A DNA stretch of 64,000 bases from DASUKM01 sp036278735 (GTDB lineage Bacteria > Acidobacteriota > Vicinamibacteria > Vicinamibacterales > 2-12-FULL-66-21), in NCBI GenBank assembly GCA_036278735.1, contig DASUKM010000047.1:62001-126000 (forward strand). Reading direction: 5' to 3'. A model generated the notes under the pieces. That model saw only the letters and a list, made by a program, of their open reading frames with translations, was not told the DNA's origin and made no database searches. Made by a program: the position numbers and the translations under genes. Shown in pieces: positions 26,529-36,870 of the stretch (positions are counted from its first letter, which is position 1; each line of letters opens with the position of its first letter).

Positions 26529-29408
26529 CTATTCGCACCGCAGCGCGGTCACCGGATCGACCCTCGAGGCGCGGCGTGCCGGGAGGTACGCCGCCAGTCC
26601 ACACACCGCGATCATGACGAGCGCGGTCATCGTGAATGTCACGGCATCTGCCGACGGCACGCCAAAGAGCAGCGACGCGATCAGGCGGCCGGTGGCCAGC
26701 GCGATCGCGAGACCGGCAGCCAGTCCGACGACGACCAGCGCCATCGATTCACGCATCACGAGCCGGAGCACGTCCGCCCGCTGCGCGCCGAGCGCCATCC
26801 GCACGCCCATCTCCGCGGTGCGGCGCGCGACGTTGTACGACATCAGGCCGAAGAGTCCGATGGACGCGAGAAGCAGGGCCATGCCGCCGAAGACGGCGTA
26901 CGACTCGGCGAACAGGCGCTCGGGGGCGAAACGCTCGTCGATGTCGTCCATTTCGGTCGTGACCTTCGCCAGCGGCAGCGTCGGCGCCACCTCGCGAATC
27001 GCGTCGCGCGCGGTGCTCGCCAGAGCCGCCGGCGGGCCCGCCGTGCGCACCGCCAACCAGGCGCTTCCTCGGAATACCTGCAGGTACGTCTCGTATATCG
27101 TGGGCGGCGGCGCTTGCCGAAGATTGGCGTACTTGGTATCTCGAACCACGCCCACGACCTCGACCTCTTCTCGTGACGCGCGGCTTCCGCCGAATCGACG
27201 GCCGATCGGGTTCACGCCCGGAAAGAAGCTGCGCGCCGCCGCCTCGTTGACGACCGCCACTCGAGGCGCGTGCTCGTCGTCGCGCCTCGTCAGCGGCCGT
27301 CCGGCGACCACGCTGATGCCGATGACCTCGAAGAAGTCCGGCGACACGACCAGCCGATCGATCTCGGTTTCCGGTGGGATGCGCGGACTCTCGGGATACG
27401 ACCGGCCCTTTACGAAAATGTTCGTCGAACTCGTGCTGCCCGACAGCAGGGCGGGCTGCGACAGTGTTGCGCCCCGGACCCCTGGCAGAGCGGCCAGCCG
27501 GTCGAGAAGCGCGGTGTAGAGCGCCAGCGTCTGCGCGTGATCGTAGCCGCTCACGGTCGGTATGATCTGGATGAGCAGCAGATTGGCTGGATCGAACCCG
27601 ACCTCGACGGCCGCGAGGTCGGCGACCGTGCGCAGAAACAGACCGGCGCCCACGAGCAGCACCGCCGAGAGCGTCACTTGGGAAACGAGCAGCGCCCGCG
27701 CCGTCAGGCTTCGGTGTCCGGCGATCGCGCGGCTCGCGTCCTTCAAGGTCGCGCCCAGATCGATGCGTGTGCTGCTGAGCGCCGGCACGACTGCAAACGC
27801 GATCGTCGCCAGGATGCCCACCGCGACGATGAAGCCGAGCGTGTGCCAGTGAAAGACACCTGCCGCCGCGCGCTCCGCGAACCGCTCGTCCATGCTGTCT
27901 CCCGCCGCCGCGGAGAGCAGCCGCACGGCCCAGGACGCCACGAAGAGACCGAGTACACTGCCGGCGATGGCGAGCAGGACGGCTTCGGTGAACAATTGGC
28001 GCAGCAGCCTCGCGCGCGTGGCCCCGAGCGACAACCGGATCGACATTTCTTTCTGCCGCGCGACGGCGCGGGAGAGCATCAGATTGCCGATGTTTGCGCA
28101 GATGATCAGGAGGATGATCGCGACGACGACCGACAGGACGGCCGCCGCCATCTCGCCGCCGGCGTCGACGTCGTACACGCCACGGCGGCCTGACTGAACG
28201 AGAAGAGTTGGCGTCCCGTCGCGTGTGCCGGTTGCGCCCGGACGGGCGGCGGACTCCGGCGACGCGATCTGCTGGAAGGCGCCGGCGAGCCGGGACTGTA
28301 GCTGCTGCGATGACACCCCCGGCGCGAGGCGGCCCATGATCTCGAGCCAGTACGCGCTGCTCTCGTCGAGATATGACGCCGTGCCGCCGCCGCTGCTGCC
28401 TTTGAGCCGCGCATCCATGCTCACGGGAAACGTGATGTCCGGCGATTCGGCTGTGGGGCCTTCGACCCCCGCGAACGCTGGCGGCGTGACGCCGACGATC
28501 GTGACTGGCACGTTCCTCACGAGAACGTTCTTGCCGACGACGCCCGGATCCGCGCCGAAGCGCGTGCGCCAGTATCGATAACCGATGACCGCGACACCAG
28601 GTGCGTCGCGTCGATCGTCGCCAGGGCCAAAGAGGCGTCCGACGACGGGTCTGACACCCAGCACCGTGAAATAGTTGCCCGTCGCCGCGAAGGCCCAGGC
28701 GAGTTCCGCGCGCCCGTCGACGACGAGACTGGTCTGGTCGAAGGGTGCGCACGCAAACAGATCCGCCCTCCCGTCGGCATTCTTCGCGAGCTCGCTGAAC
28801 GCGGCATAGGAGAACGAACTGCGGATCCGCGCGCCGTTCGGGCCGGGCGCCGTGTGCCCGTACTGGTCATAATCGCTGACGGTCGCGTTGCGCCCCGTCC
28901 ATCGAAGGCGAACGAGGCCGCCCGGATCCTGCACACCCGGAATCCTGGACAGCAGCAGTTCGTCGGTCGCGCTGAAGATCGCCGCGTTGGTGCCGATCCC
29001 GAGCCCGAGCAGCAACACGATCACCATCGCCCAGCCGCGGGCCGCACGCAGCGTGCGCATGGCGTAGCGAATGTCCTGGAGCATGTCCGCGAACCATCGG
29101 CCACGGCCGGTGCCCGGCGTGATGGGCACGGGCGCGGACGCCTGCCGGAGCGGGCGCATCTCGCTCGTGAGGAGATCGCCCTCGTCGAGTTCTTCGAGTG
29201 CACTGCGCATCGCCTCGTCGTGCGTCGCCCCGGCGGCGATCTTCTCGCCGTACACGTCGTCGAGATGCTGCGACAGCTCGTCGACGATCTCGGCTTCGCG
29301 CGCCGGCGCAAGGCGGAGCGACGACAGTCGAGCGGCAAGCGCCGGCGTCCAATCGACGGCCCCCGAGCCCGTCGAAGGCGACCCTGAGCCCGTCGAAGGA
29401 TCAGGCAT
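26529..29408 (-). CDS. ADOP-family (MacB/FtsX-like) ABC permease, full length
   Basis: The 959-residue protein has the ADOP N-terminal domain (EIVDELSQHLDDVYGEK), a helix at ~residues 125-145 and a MacB_PCD periplasmic domain. An FtsX three-helix block with the MSIRLSLGATRARLLRQ coupling helix follows, then a second periplasmic domain, and a final FtsX block with MGVRMALGAQRADVLRLVMR. It ends PARRASRVDPVTALRCE. It is probably a mechanotransmission-type permease; no ATPase gene adjoins. Its ATG overlaps the PadR gene by 8 bases. Residues 2-17 (PDPSTGSGSPSTGSG) come from two copies of a dispersed repeat. Confidence 0.9.
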   Translation of the reverse strand: MPDPSTGSGSPSTGSGAVDWTPALAARLSSLRLAPAREAEIVDELSQHLDDVYGEKIAAGATHDEAMRSALEELDEGDLLTSEMRPLRQASAPVPITPGTGRGRWFADMLQDIRYAMRTLRAARGWAMVIVLLLGLGIGTNAAIFSATDELLLSRIPGVQDPGGLVRLRWTGRNATVSDYDQYGHTAPGPNGARIRSSFSYAAFSELAKNADGRADLFACAPFDQTSLVVDGRAELAWAFAATGNYFTVLGVRPVVGRLFGPGDDRRDAPGVAVIGYRYWRTRFGADPGVVGKNVLVRNVPVTIVGVTPPAFAGVEGPTAESPDITFPVSMDARLKGSSGGGTASYLDESSAYWLEIMGRLAPGVSSQQLQSRLAGAFQQIASPESAARPGATGTRDGTPTLLVQSGRRGVYDVDAGGEMAAAVLSVVVAIILLIICANIGNLMLSRAVARQKEMSIRLSLGATRARLLRQLFTEAVLLAIAGSVLGLFVASWAVRLLSAAAGDSMDERFAERAAAGVFHWHTLGFIVAVGILATIAFAVVPALSSTRIDLGATLKDASRAIAGHRSLTARALLVSQVTLSAVLLVGAGLFLRTVADLAAVEVGFDPANLLLIQIIPTVSGYDHAQTLALYTALLDRLAALPGVRGATLSQPALLSGSTSSTNIFVKGRSYPESPRIPPETEIDRLVVSPDFFEVIGISVVAGRPLTRRDDEHAPRVAVVNEAAARSFFPGVNPIGRRFGGSRASREEVEVVGVVRDTKYANLRQAPPPTIYETYLQVFRGSAWLAVRTAGPPAALASTARDAIREVAPTLPLAKVTTEMDDIDERFAPERLFAESYAVFGGMALLLASIGLFGLMSYNVARRTAEMGVRMALGAQRADVLRLVMRESMALVVVGLAAGLAIALATGRLIASLLFGVPSADAVTFTMTALVMIAVCGLAAYLPARRASRVDPVTALRCE
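29365..29399. repeat. Two copies of gagcccgtcgaagg at the permease start
   Basis: gagcccgtcgaagg occurs at 29365-29378 and 29386-29399 (21-base period). It is read through as Pro-Ser-Thr-Gly-Ser-Gly at the permease N-terminus. The same kind of repeat is widespread in bacterial intergenic DNA. Confidence 0.85.
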
Positions 29409-29748
29409 GATCGGGCCTCGTGATGCGGGTGACCGCCTCGACGAACTCGCGCCAGTTCTCACGCTGTGCGGCCAGCACGCGCCGTCCTTCGGGGGTGAGG
29501 CGGTAGAACCGCCGGCGGCGCTCGCCGGGTTTCTCGACCCACCGGCCCGCGATCCAGCCGCGCTCCTCGAGCCGATAGAGCAGGGGATAGAGCGACGCGA
29601 CCTTGAATCGCAGGCGTCCGCCGGATCGCTCGTCGATCAGCTTGCCGATCTCGTACCCGTGCCGGGCGCGCGCTTCCACGAGCGCGAGGATCAGGAGTTC
29701 GGCGCTCCCTTTTTTCAGTTCGCGATCGAGGGTCTCCATATGCTGCAT
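29401..29748 (-). CDS. PadR-family transcriptional regulator
   Basis: The 115-residue protein begins METLDRELKKGSAELLILALVEARARHGYEI and contains the winged helix SLYPLLYRLEERGWIAGRWVE plus FYRLTPEGRRVLA, the PadR hallmarks. In Acidobacteriota such genes typically precede ADOP permeases and are thought to control them. Here it overlaps the permease start, so both share one mRNA. A TTGACA -35-like box at 29777-29782 (minus strand) and a short dyad (ATGCTGCAT, 29740-29748) near the start codon may be promoter and operator; the latter is speculative. The second ATG (29739) is an alternative start. Confidence 0.9.
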   Translation of the reverse strand: MQHMETLDRELKKGSAELLILALVEARARHGYEIGKLIDERSGGRLRFKVASLYPLLYRLEERGWIAGRWVEKPGERRRRFYRLTPEGRRVLAAQRENWREFVEAVTRITRPDHA

Positions 29749-29984
29749 AGCGACATGTTGTTAGAAATGATAGCCGGGTGTCAAGCTGCACGGAGCGGCT
29801 GTGGTGGTGGGGTACAATCGTCCGCACGCGTGTAGGGGGGCTCCGGGGGGCGGCGAGGAAGTCGCGGAAAACGAAAGCGCGAACGAGCGAAGCGAGCGAG
29901 CCACGCGATCGGCGCGAGCCGGCGAAGCGGCGAGCGAGAGCGCGTGTAGGGGGGCTCCGGGGGGCGAAGGCCCCCCGGATAACA
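29749..29984. repeat. Intergenic region with a 26-base direct repeat and strong hairpin before tatD
   Basis: The 26-base sequence beginning cgcgtgtaggggggctcc occurs at 29827-29852 and 29941-29966. Between them lies a gcgaacgagcgaagcgagcg-type simple tract. The second copy continues into a perfect hairpin, 9-bp stem ccggggggc/gccccccgg with GAAG loop (29957-29978), ending six bases before the tatD ATG. The hairpin could mask the ribosome-binding region. TACAAT at 29813-29818 may be a -10 box. Confidence 0.75.
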
Positions 29985-30782
29985 ATGGTCGACTCGCACT
30001 GTCATCTCGCGGACGACGCGTTCGAGCCGGACCTCGACGACGTCGTCGCACGCGCCAGGGCCGCCGGCCTGACGGCCGCGCTCTGCATCCTCGCCGCCGA
30101 AGACGACGCCGAGGCCGGACGCGCGCGGCGCGTGGCCGGCGCGTGGGACGCCGTGCGCTTTGCGGCCGGCGTGCATCCCCATCAGGCGGGCGCCTTTGCC
30201 GGGCGGCCCCTGGACGCCGCCGCGGCGGCGCGCGCCAGGGGGGACGCCTTCGAGGGCTGCGCGGTGGGCGAGATCGGACTGGATTACCATTACGACTTCG
30301 CGCCGCGCGACGTGCAGCAGGAGGTGTTCGCGGCCCAGATCGCACTGGCGCGCGAGCGGCGGCAGCCCGTCATTATTCATACGCGCGAGGCGACCGAGGA
30401 CACCTTCGCGATCCTGCGCGAGGCCGGCGGCCACGATCTCCGGGGCGTGTTCCACTGCTTCACGGGGGATGCCGCCATGGCGCGCCGGGCGCTCGACATC
30501 GGCTTCTACGTGTCGTTTTCGGGGATCGCGACGTTTCCCCGAGCCCCCGGCGTGCGCGAGGCGGCCCGCGTGGTACCCGACGATCGGCTGCTCGTCGAAA
30601 CCGACAGCCCGTATCTGGCGCCGGTGCCGCTGCGCGGCCAGCGCAACGAGCCGGCGCACGTCGTCCGGGTGGCCGAGGTCCTGGCTGAGCTGCGCGGCCG
30701 GCGGGCGGTGGACGTCGAGGCCTGCACGACGCGCAATGTCGACGTCCTGTTCGGCCCAACTCCGCGCCGCGCAACGGCTTAG
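29985..30782 (+). CDS. tatD: TatD-family metal-dependent DNase/hydrolase
   Basis: The 265-residue TIM-barrel protein begins MVDSHCHLADDAF (the HxH metal site). It carries GEIGLDYHYDF, the Glu and Tyr region, then PVIIHTREATEDT, FHCFTGD and ETDSPYLAPVP (Asp near the end). TatD enzymes have 3'-5' exonuclease or D-aminoacyl-type hydrolase activities. The start is set by the conserved N-terminus; the upstream GC hairpin is not coding. Confidence 0.92.
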   Translation: MVDSHCHLADDAFEPDLDDVVARARAAGLTAALCILAAEDDAEAGRARRVAGAWDAVRFAAGVHPHQAGAFAGRPLDAAAAARARGDAFEGCAVGEIGLDYHYDFAPRDVQQEVFAAQIALARERRQPVIIHTREATEDTFAILREAGGHDLRGVFHCFTGDAAMARRALDIGFYVSFSGIATFPRAPGVREAARVVPDDRLLVETDSPYLAPVPLRGQRNEPAHVVRVAEVLAELRGRRAVDVEACTTRNVDVLFGPTPRRATA

Positions 30783-30786
30783 CGCG

Positions 30787-30816
30787 TTGACACCCTGCGC
30801 GAAACTCCAGTATTGT
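30787..30816 (+). promoter_or_regulatory. Sigma-70-type promoter for the polyprenyl synthase gene
   Basis: A perfect TTGACA (30787-30792) and TATTGT (30811-30816) are spaced 18 bases apart. The predicted start point is near 30823. It begins five bases after the tatD stop. Confidence 0.65.
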
Positions 30817-30840
30817 GAGTCCGAACGAGCCAGCCATACC

Positions 30841-31848
<1,008 letters not shown>

Positions 31849-31868
31849 CGACGCGACGGCGATCGCGC

Positions 31869-33923
31869 ATGAACGACCCGCTGGTCCGCCTCGAGGAGCT
31901 CCGCGCCGAGATCCGCCACCACGAAGAGCAGTACTACGTGCGCGACGCGCCGGAGATCTCCGACGACGCGTTCGATGCGCTGCTCCACGAGCTGGAGCGG
32001 ATCGAGGCGGAGCACCCGGACCTCGTCACCCCCGATTCCCCCACCCAGCGCGTCGCCGGCCGGCCGGTCGAAGGCTTCGAGAGCGTCGAGCACCTCGCCC
32101 CGATGCTGAGCCTCGACAACGCGTACAACGAGGAGGAGCTGCGCGCGTTCGACGAGCGCGTGCGCAAGGGCGCGGGGACCGGCGCGGCGCCGGTCGCGTA
32201 CGTCGCCGAGCTGAAGATCGACGGCCTCAGCATCGCGCTCACCTACGAGGACGGCCGGCTCGTGCGCGGGACCACGCGCGGCGACGGCGTCCGCGGCGAG
32301 GACGTGACCGCCAACGTCCGGACGATTCGCGCGATTCCGTTGTCGCTCCGCGAACCGCGCGGCGGGCGCTTCGAGGCGCGCGGCGAAGTGTTCCTGCCGC
32401 GCCGTGCGTTCGAGCGGATCAACCGCGAGCGCGAGGACGCCGGGGAGCCGCTCTTTGCGAACCCGCGCAATGCGGCGGCGGGGACCATGCGGAATCTCGA
32501 TCCGGGGCTGGTGGCGCGCCGCGGCCTGTCCTCCTTCACGTATCAGCTCGTCGGCGCCAGCGGCGAGCCGGCGCCGGCCACCCACGCCGAGACGCTGACG
32601 GCGATGGCGCGGTGGGGCCTGCCCGTGGAGCCGCACTGGCGCGCCTGCGCCAGCATCGACGAGGTGCTCGCCTTCTGCCACGAGTGGGCCGACGGCCGGC
32701 GCGCGCTGGCCTTCGACACCGACGGCGTCGTCATCAAAGTGGACGACCTCGCGTTGCGCGAACGGCTGGGCCGGACCGCCAAGTTCCCGCGCTGGGCCAC
32801 CGCCTTCAAGTTTCCCGCCCAGCAGGCGCACACGCGCGTGCTCGCGATCCAGGTGAACGTCGGCCGGACCGGGGCCGTCACGCCGTATGCCGTGCTCGAT
32901 CCGGTGCTGCTCGCCGGCTCGACGATCTCGATGGCGACCCTCCACAACGCCGAAGACCTCGCGCGCAAGGACATCCGCGAGCGCGACACGGTCGTGATCG
33001 AGAAGGCGGGGGACGTCATTCCGCGCGTCGTCGCCCCCGTCACGACCCTGCGCCCCGCCGACTCCGTCCCCTGGACGATGCCGGCGGCGTGCCCGGTGTG
33101 CGGGAGCACGCTGCGGCGGGACGAAGAGGAAGTCGTGTGGCGGTGCGAAAACACCTCGTGCCCGGCGCGCCTGCGGCGCAGTCTCGAACACTTCGCCTCC
33201 CGCTCCGCGATGAACATCGAAGGGCTCGGCGAATCGCTCGGCGATCAGCTGATCGAGCAGGGGCTCGTCCACGACTTCGCGGATCTCTATCATCTCGAGG
33301 CGGCGCTGCTCGAGCAGCTCGTCGTGGCCCCGAGGGCGCCGCGATCCGATCGCGCGGCGCCGCGGAAGCTCGGCAAGGTGGGGCGCAACGTGTTCGCGCA
33401 GATCGAGCGCAGCAAGCAGAACGATCTGTCGCGGCTGATCTACGGCCTCGGCATCCGCCACGTCGGCGAGAAGGCGGCCGCAACGGTCGCGCGCCACGTG
33501 CGGAGCGCGGCGCGCCTGATGGACGCCTCGACCGCCGAGCTGCAGGCGATTCCGGAGATCGGGCCGGTGGTGGCCGCCTCGATCCGGACGTTCGCCGAGG
33601 AGCCGCACAACCGGCGCCTGATCGAACGGCTGACCGCGGCTGGCGTCAATATGAACAGCCTGCAGCCGGAGCCCGCCGCGGCCGTGGCCGCGCCGCTCGC
33701 GGGCAAGACGTTCGTGCTGACCGGCACGCTCGCCTCGATGTCGCGCGAAGCGGCCGCCGCCGCCATCGAGGCCCAGGGCGGCAAAGTGTCGGCCTCGATC
33801 AGCCGAAAGACCAGCTATCTCGTGGTCGGGGCCGAGCCCGGGTCGAAGCTCGCGAAGGCGGAGGCCCTGGGCGTCGCGACGCTGACGGAGGAGCAATTCC
33901 GGGATCTGATCGGCACCGTATAA
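31869..33923 (+). CDS. ligA: NAD-dependent DNA ligase LigA
   Basis: LigA seals nicks using NAD. The 684-residue protein has the Ia domain (HHEEQYYVRDAPEISDDAFD), the adenylation lysine in AELKIDG (Lys116), and an OB-fold (NVGRTGAVTPYAVLDPV). A four-Cys zinc finger (CPVCGS…CENTSCPARL), helix-hairpin-helix repeats (LIYGLGIRHVGEKAA) and a C-terminal BRCT domain (GKTFVLTGTLASMSREAA) follow. All domains are present. Confidence 0.96.
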   Translation: MNDPLVRLEELRAEIRHHEEQYYVRDAPEISDDAFDALLHELERIEAEHPDLVTPDSPTQRVAGRPVEGFESVEHLAPMLSLDNAYNEEELRAFDERVRKGAGTGAAPVAYVAELKIDGLSIALTYEDGRLVRGTTRGDGVRGEDVTANVRTIRAIPLSLREPRGGRFEARGEVFLPRRAFERINREREDAGEPLFANPRNAAAGTMRNLDPGLVARRGLSSFTYQLVGASGEPAPATHAETLTAMARWGLPVEPHWRACASIDEVLAFCHEWADGRRALAFDTDGVVIKVDDLALRERLGRTAKFPRWATAFKFPAQQAHTRVLAIQVNVGRTGAVTPYAVLDPVLLAGSTISMATLHNAEDLARKDIRERDTVVIEKAGDVIPRVVAPVTTLRPADSVPWTMPAACPVCGSTLRRDEEEVVWRCENTSCPARLRRSLEHFASRSAMNIEGLGESLGDQLIEQGLVHDFADLYHLEAALLEQLVVAPRAPRSDRAAPRKLGKVGRNVFAQIERSKQNDLSRLIYGLGIRHVGEKAAATVARHVRSAARLMDASTAELQAIPEIGPVVAASIRTFAEEPHNRRLIERLTAAGVNMNSLQPEPAAAVAAPLAGKTFVLTGTLASMSREAAAAAIEAQGGKVSASISRKTSYLVVGAEPGSKLAKAEALGVATLTEEQFRDLIGTV

Positions 33924-33930
33924 TCTGATA

Positions 33931-33965
33931 GGGCCCAAAGCCTAAAGCCCAAAGCCCAAAGCCTG
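33931..33965. repeat. 7-base tandem repeat (cccaaag)
   Basis: Four to five units of cccaaag/cctaaag lie between ligA and the protease gene. Confidence 0.8.
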
Positions 33966-33969
33966 AGTT

Positions 33970-35457
33970 ATGCGTCGTTTCACCATTGTGACGATCGTGC
34001 TGACGTCGGTGGTGTCGTTTCTGGTCGGCGTCATTTTGACCGGAGGCGGCGTGGCCACGGCGCCCGTGGTGTCGCCGCCGGCCGCCGCGGTGCGGAGCGC
34101 GCGCGAGGTCACCGCGGCCGCGCCGCCGCCCGTGGTCAACTTCGCCGACGTGGCCGAGCGCATCAATCCGACCGTCGTGAACATCGACGCGGCGTCGCGG
34201 GGCCGCCGCGGCGACGGCGCACGGGACGGAGAGGATCGGTCCGGCGAACTGCCGCGCGAATTCGACCTGCCGCATCAGGGATCCGGCAGCGGCTTCATCA
34301 TCGACAGGACCGGCCTGATCCTGACGAACTATCACGTCATCGAAGACGCCGACCGCATCACCGTGACGCTCGCCGACGGCCGCACGTTCCGGGGCACGGT
34401 CGTCGGGGCCGACCCGGCAATCGACGTGGCGGTCGTCCGGGTGCCGGGCGTGAGCCACCTGCCCGAAGCGCCGCTCGGCGATTCCGACATGCTTCGCGTC
34501 GGCGAATGGGTGTGCGCGATTGGCAACCCGCTCGGCTACGTGCACTCGGTCACGGTGGGGGTGGTGAGCTTCATCGGCCGCAAGCTGTTCGACGCGAGCC
34601 TCGACGATTACATCCAGACCGACGCCGCGATCAACTTCGGCAACAGCGGCGGCCCGCTGATCGACGCGCACGGCGACGTGATCGGGATCAACGCCGCCAT
34701 CAGCTCGCGCGCCAGCAACATCGGGTTTGCGGTGCCGATCAACCAGGCAATCGCGGTGTTGCCGCAGCTCGAGACGCGCGGAACGGTGTCGCGCGGCTTC
34801 ATCGGCGTCGAACTGACGGACGTGACGCCGGACCTGCAGCGGTCGCTCGGGCTGACGGTGTCGCGCGGCGCCCTCGTGCAGGACGTCACCCCCGATTCCC
34901 CGGCCGAACGCGCCGGGCTGCGTCTCTACGACGTCATCGTGCAGGTGGACGGACGCGACATCTGGACGAACGACGAGCTGATTCGCGAGATCTCGGGGCG
35001 GCAGCCCGGCACGCTCGCGCGTCTCTCTCTGGTGCGCGACGGCCATCGCGACTCGACCACGGTGAAACTGGCCGAGCGCCCGCCCCGCGATCCGGGCGAA
35101 CGCGGTCTCGCGCTGCCCGGGGGGCGCCGCGTCGGTCCCGAACCGGGGGACGACACGCCGCCGTTTGGCCTCACCGTCCGGCCGCTCGACGCCGGCTTCG
35201 TCCACCGGCTCGAAATCCCCGACAGCGTGCAGGGGGTCGTCGTCGCGCGGGTCGATCCGGTCGGGGCGGCGTTCGTGCCCGCCATCCGCCGCGGCTGCGT
35301 CATCATGGAAATCGACAGGCACCCGATCCGCTCGGTGGCGGACTATCAGCGCTCGATCGGCGCGGCGCGGCCGGGCGAGGCGCTCGCGTTCTACGTCTAC
35401 GATCCCTCCGTCGATCAGCGCATCCTGCTCACCGCCTCGATGGACGCGTCGCGATGA
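33970..35457 (+). CDS. HtrA/DegP-type periplasmic serine protease with two PDZ domains
   Basis: The 495-residue protein has one N-terminal membrane anchor (residues ~5-27). Its trypsin-like domain has the catalytic triad His122 (LTNYHVIEDA), Asp152 (IDVAVVRV) and Ser226 (FGNSGGPL). PDZ1 spans ~255-350 (RGFIGVELTDVTPDLQRSLG) and a second PDZ-like domain ~390-485. It degrades or refolds damaged envelope proteins. The stop overlaps the ATG of the sigma-54 regulator, tying quality control to a response regulator. Confidence 0.93.
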   Translation: MRRFTIVTIVLTSVVSFLVGVILTGGGVATAPVVSPPAAAVRSAREVTAAAPPPVVNFADVAERINPTVVNIDAASRGRRGDGARDGEDRSGELPREFDLPHQGSGSGFIIDRTGLILTNYHVIEDADRITVTLADGRTFRGTVVGADPAIDVAVVRVPGVSHLPEAPLGDSDMLRVGEWVCAIGNPLGYVHSVTVGVVSFIGRKLFDASLDDYIQTDAAINFGNSGGPLIDAHGDVIGINAAISSRASNIGFAVPINQAIAVLPQLETRGTVSRGFIGVELTDVTPDLQRSLGLTVSRGALVQDVTPDSPAERAGLRLYDVIVQVDGRDIWTNDELIREISGRQPGTLARLSLVRDGHRDSTTVKLAERPPRDPGERGLALPGGRRVGPEPGDDTPPFGLTVRPLDAGFVHRLEIPDSVQGVVVARVDPVGAAFVPAIRRGCVIMEIDRHPIRSVADYQRSIGAARPGEALAFYVYDPSVDQRILLTASMDASR

Positions 35458-36809
35458 AGGCCAGGATTCTCGTCGTCGACGACGAAGCGGAGATCCGGCG
35501 ATCGCTGCGCATGATCCTGGAATACGACGGGTACGACGTCCAGGAGGCCGCGACCGGTCCGGAGGCGATCGCCCTGATCGAGCACGAGGCCCCCGATCTC
35601 GTGTTCCTCGACGTCAAGATGCCCGGCATGGACGGGCTCGAGGCGCTGCAGCGGATTCGTCAGACCAACGACGCGCTGCCGGTCGTCATCGTCTCGGGGC
35701 ACGGCACCGTGAGCACGGCGGTGGAGGCGACGAAGCTGGGCGCCTTCGACTTCATCGAGAAGCCGCTGGCGAGCGAGCGCGTCCTCGTGACGATTCGGAA
35801 CGCGCTCGACTCCACGCGGCTGCAGGACGAGAACCGGACGCTGCGCCGCGCCGCCGAGGTGCGGCATCAGATGGTCGGCGACAGCCCGGCGCTGCGGCAG
35901 GTCTCCGAGGCGATCAAGCGTGCGGCCCCGACGAATGCGACCGTCCTGCTGCTGGGCGAGAGCGGCGTGGGCAAGGAGCTCGTCGCCCGCGCGATCCATC
36001 GCAACAGCCTGCGCAGCCGCGATCGGTTCGTGCAGGTGAACTGCGCGGCGATCCCCGAAGAACTGATCGAGTCGGAATTGTTCGGCCACGAGAAGGGCTC
36101 GTTCACGGGGGCGGCCGAAAAGCAGATCGGCAAGTTCGAGCAGGCGGACCACGGCACGATCTTCCTCGACGAAGTGGGCGACATGAGCCCGAAGACGCAG
36201 GCCAAGGTGCTGCGCGTGCTCCAGGAGGGGGAGGTGGAGCGGCTCGGGTCGGCGCGCACGATCAAGGTGGACGTCCGCGTGATTGCCGCAACCAACAAGA
36301 ACCTGGAAGCCGAGATCGAGCGCGGGACGTTCCGCGAAGATTTGTACTTCCGCCTGAGCGTCATTCCGATCCGCGTGCCGCCGCTGCGCGACCGCCGCGA
36401 CGACATTCCCGTGCTCGTCCGCCACTTCGTGGACCTCTTCAGCCGCGAGAACAATCGGCGCCCTCCGCGGTTCACCCCGGAGGCGCTCGAGTTTCTCGCG
36501 GGCGCGCGCTGGAAGGGGAACGTGCGCGAGCTGCGCAATACGATCGAGCGCCTCCTGATCATGACGCCCGGCGATCAGATCGAGGTCGACGACCTGCGCG
36601 AGATGGTCAAACCGGACACCTCGGCCGGCGATCGCGACGAGGGAACCCTCCGCGGGTTCAAGGAATCGGCGGAGCGCCGCTTCCTGGTCGAGAAACTGCG
36701 CGAGAACGGCTGGAACATTTCGCGGACGGCGGACGCCATCGGAACGCCGCGCAGCAACCTGTACAAGAAACTCGAGCAGTACGGGATTGGCCAGGACGTC
36801 GACGGGTGA
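35454..36809 (+). CDS. NtrC-family sigma-54 response regulator
   Basis: The 451-residue protein has a receiver domain (phospho-acceptor Asp53 in FLDVKMPGMDG), an AAA+ domain with Walker A GESGVGKE (168-175), GSFTGA loop (215-220) and Walker B IFLDEVGDM. A Fis-type helix-turn-helix (NISRTADAIGTPRSNLYKKLEQYG) ends it. It activates sigma-54 promoters when phosphorylated; the partner kinase is not in the window. It overlaps the protease gene by 4 bases. Confidence 0.93.
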   Translation: MKARILVVDDEAEIRRSLRMILEYDGYDVQEAATGPEAIALIEHEAPDLVFLDVKMPGMDGLEALQRIRQTNDALPVVIVSGHGTVSTAVEATKLGAFDFIEKPLASERVLVTIRNALDSTRLQDENRTLRRAAEVRHQMVGDSPALRQVSEAIKRAAPTNATVLLLGESGVGKELVARAIHRNSLRSRDRFVQVNCAAIPEELIESELFGHEKGSFTGAAEKQIGKFEQADHGTIFLDEVGDMSPKTQAKVLRVLQEGEVERLGSARTIKVDVRVIAATNKNLEAEIERGTFREDLYFRLSVIPIRVPPLRDRRDDIPVLVRHFVDLFSRENNRRPPRFTPEALEFLAGARWKGNVRELRNTIERLLIMTPGDQIEVDDLREMVKPDTSAGDRDEGTLRGFKESAERRFLVEKLRENGWNISRTADAIGTPRSNLYKKLEQYGIGQDVDG

Positions 36810-36835
36810 CCCCGCACGGCCGATGCGCCGTGGAG

Positions 36836-36864
36836 TTGTCTTTCCGGCGGCCGGGTGCGATCAT
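36836..36864 (+). promoter_or_regulatory. Promoter of rnpB
   Basis: TTGTCT (36836-36841) and GATCAT (36859-36864) are spaced 17 bases. The predicted start coincides with the first base of the RNase P RNA P1 helix (36871). Confidence 0.5.
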
Positions 36865-36870
36865 GAACGG

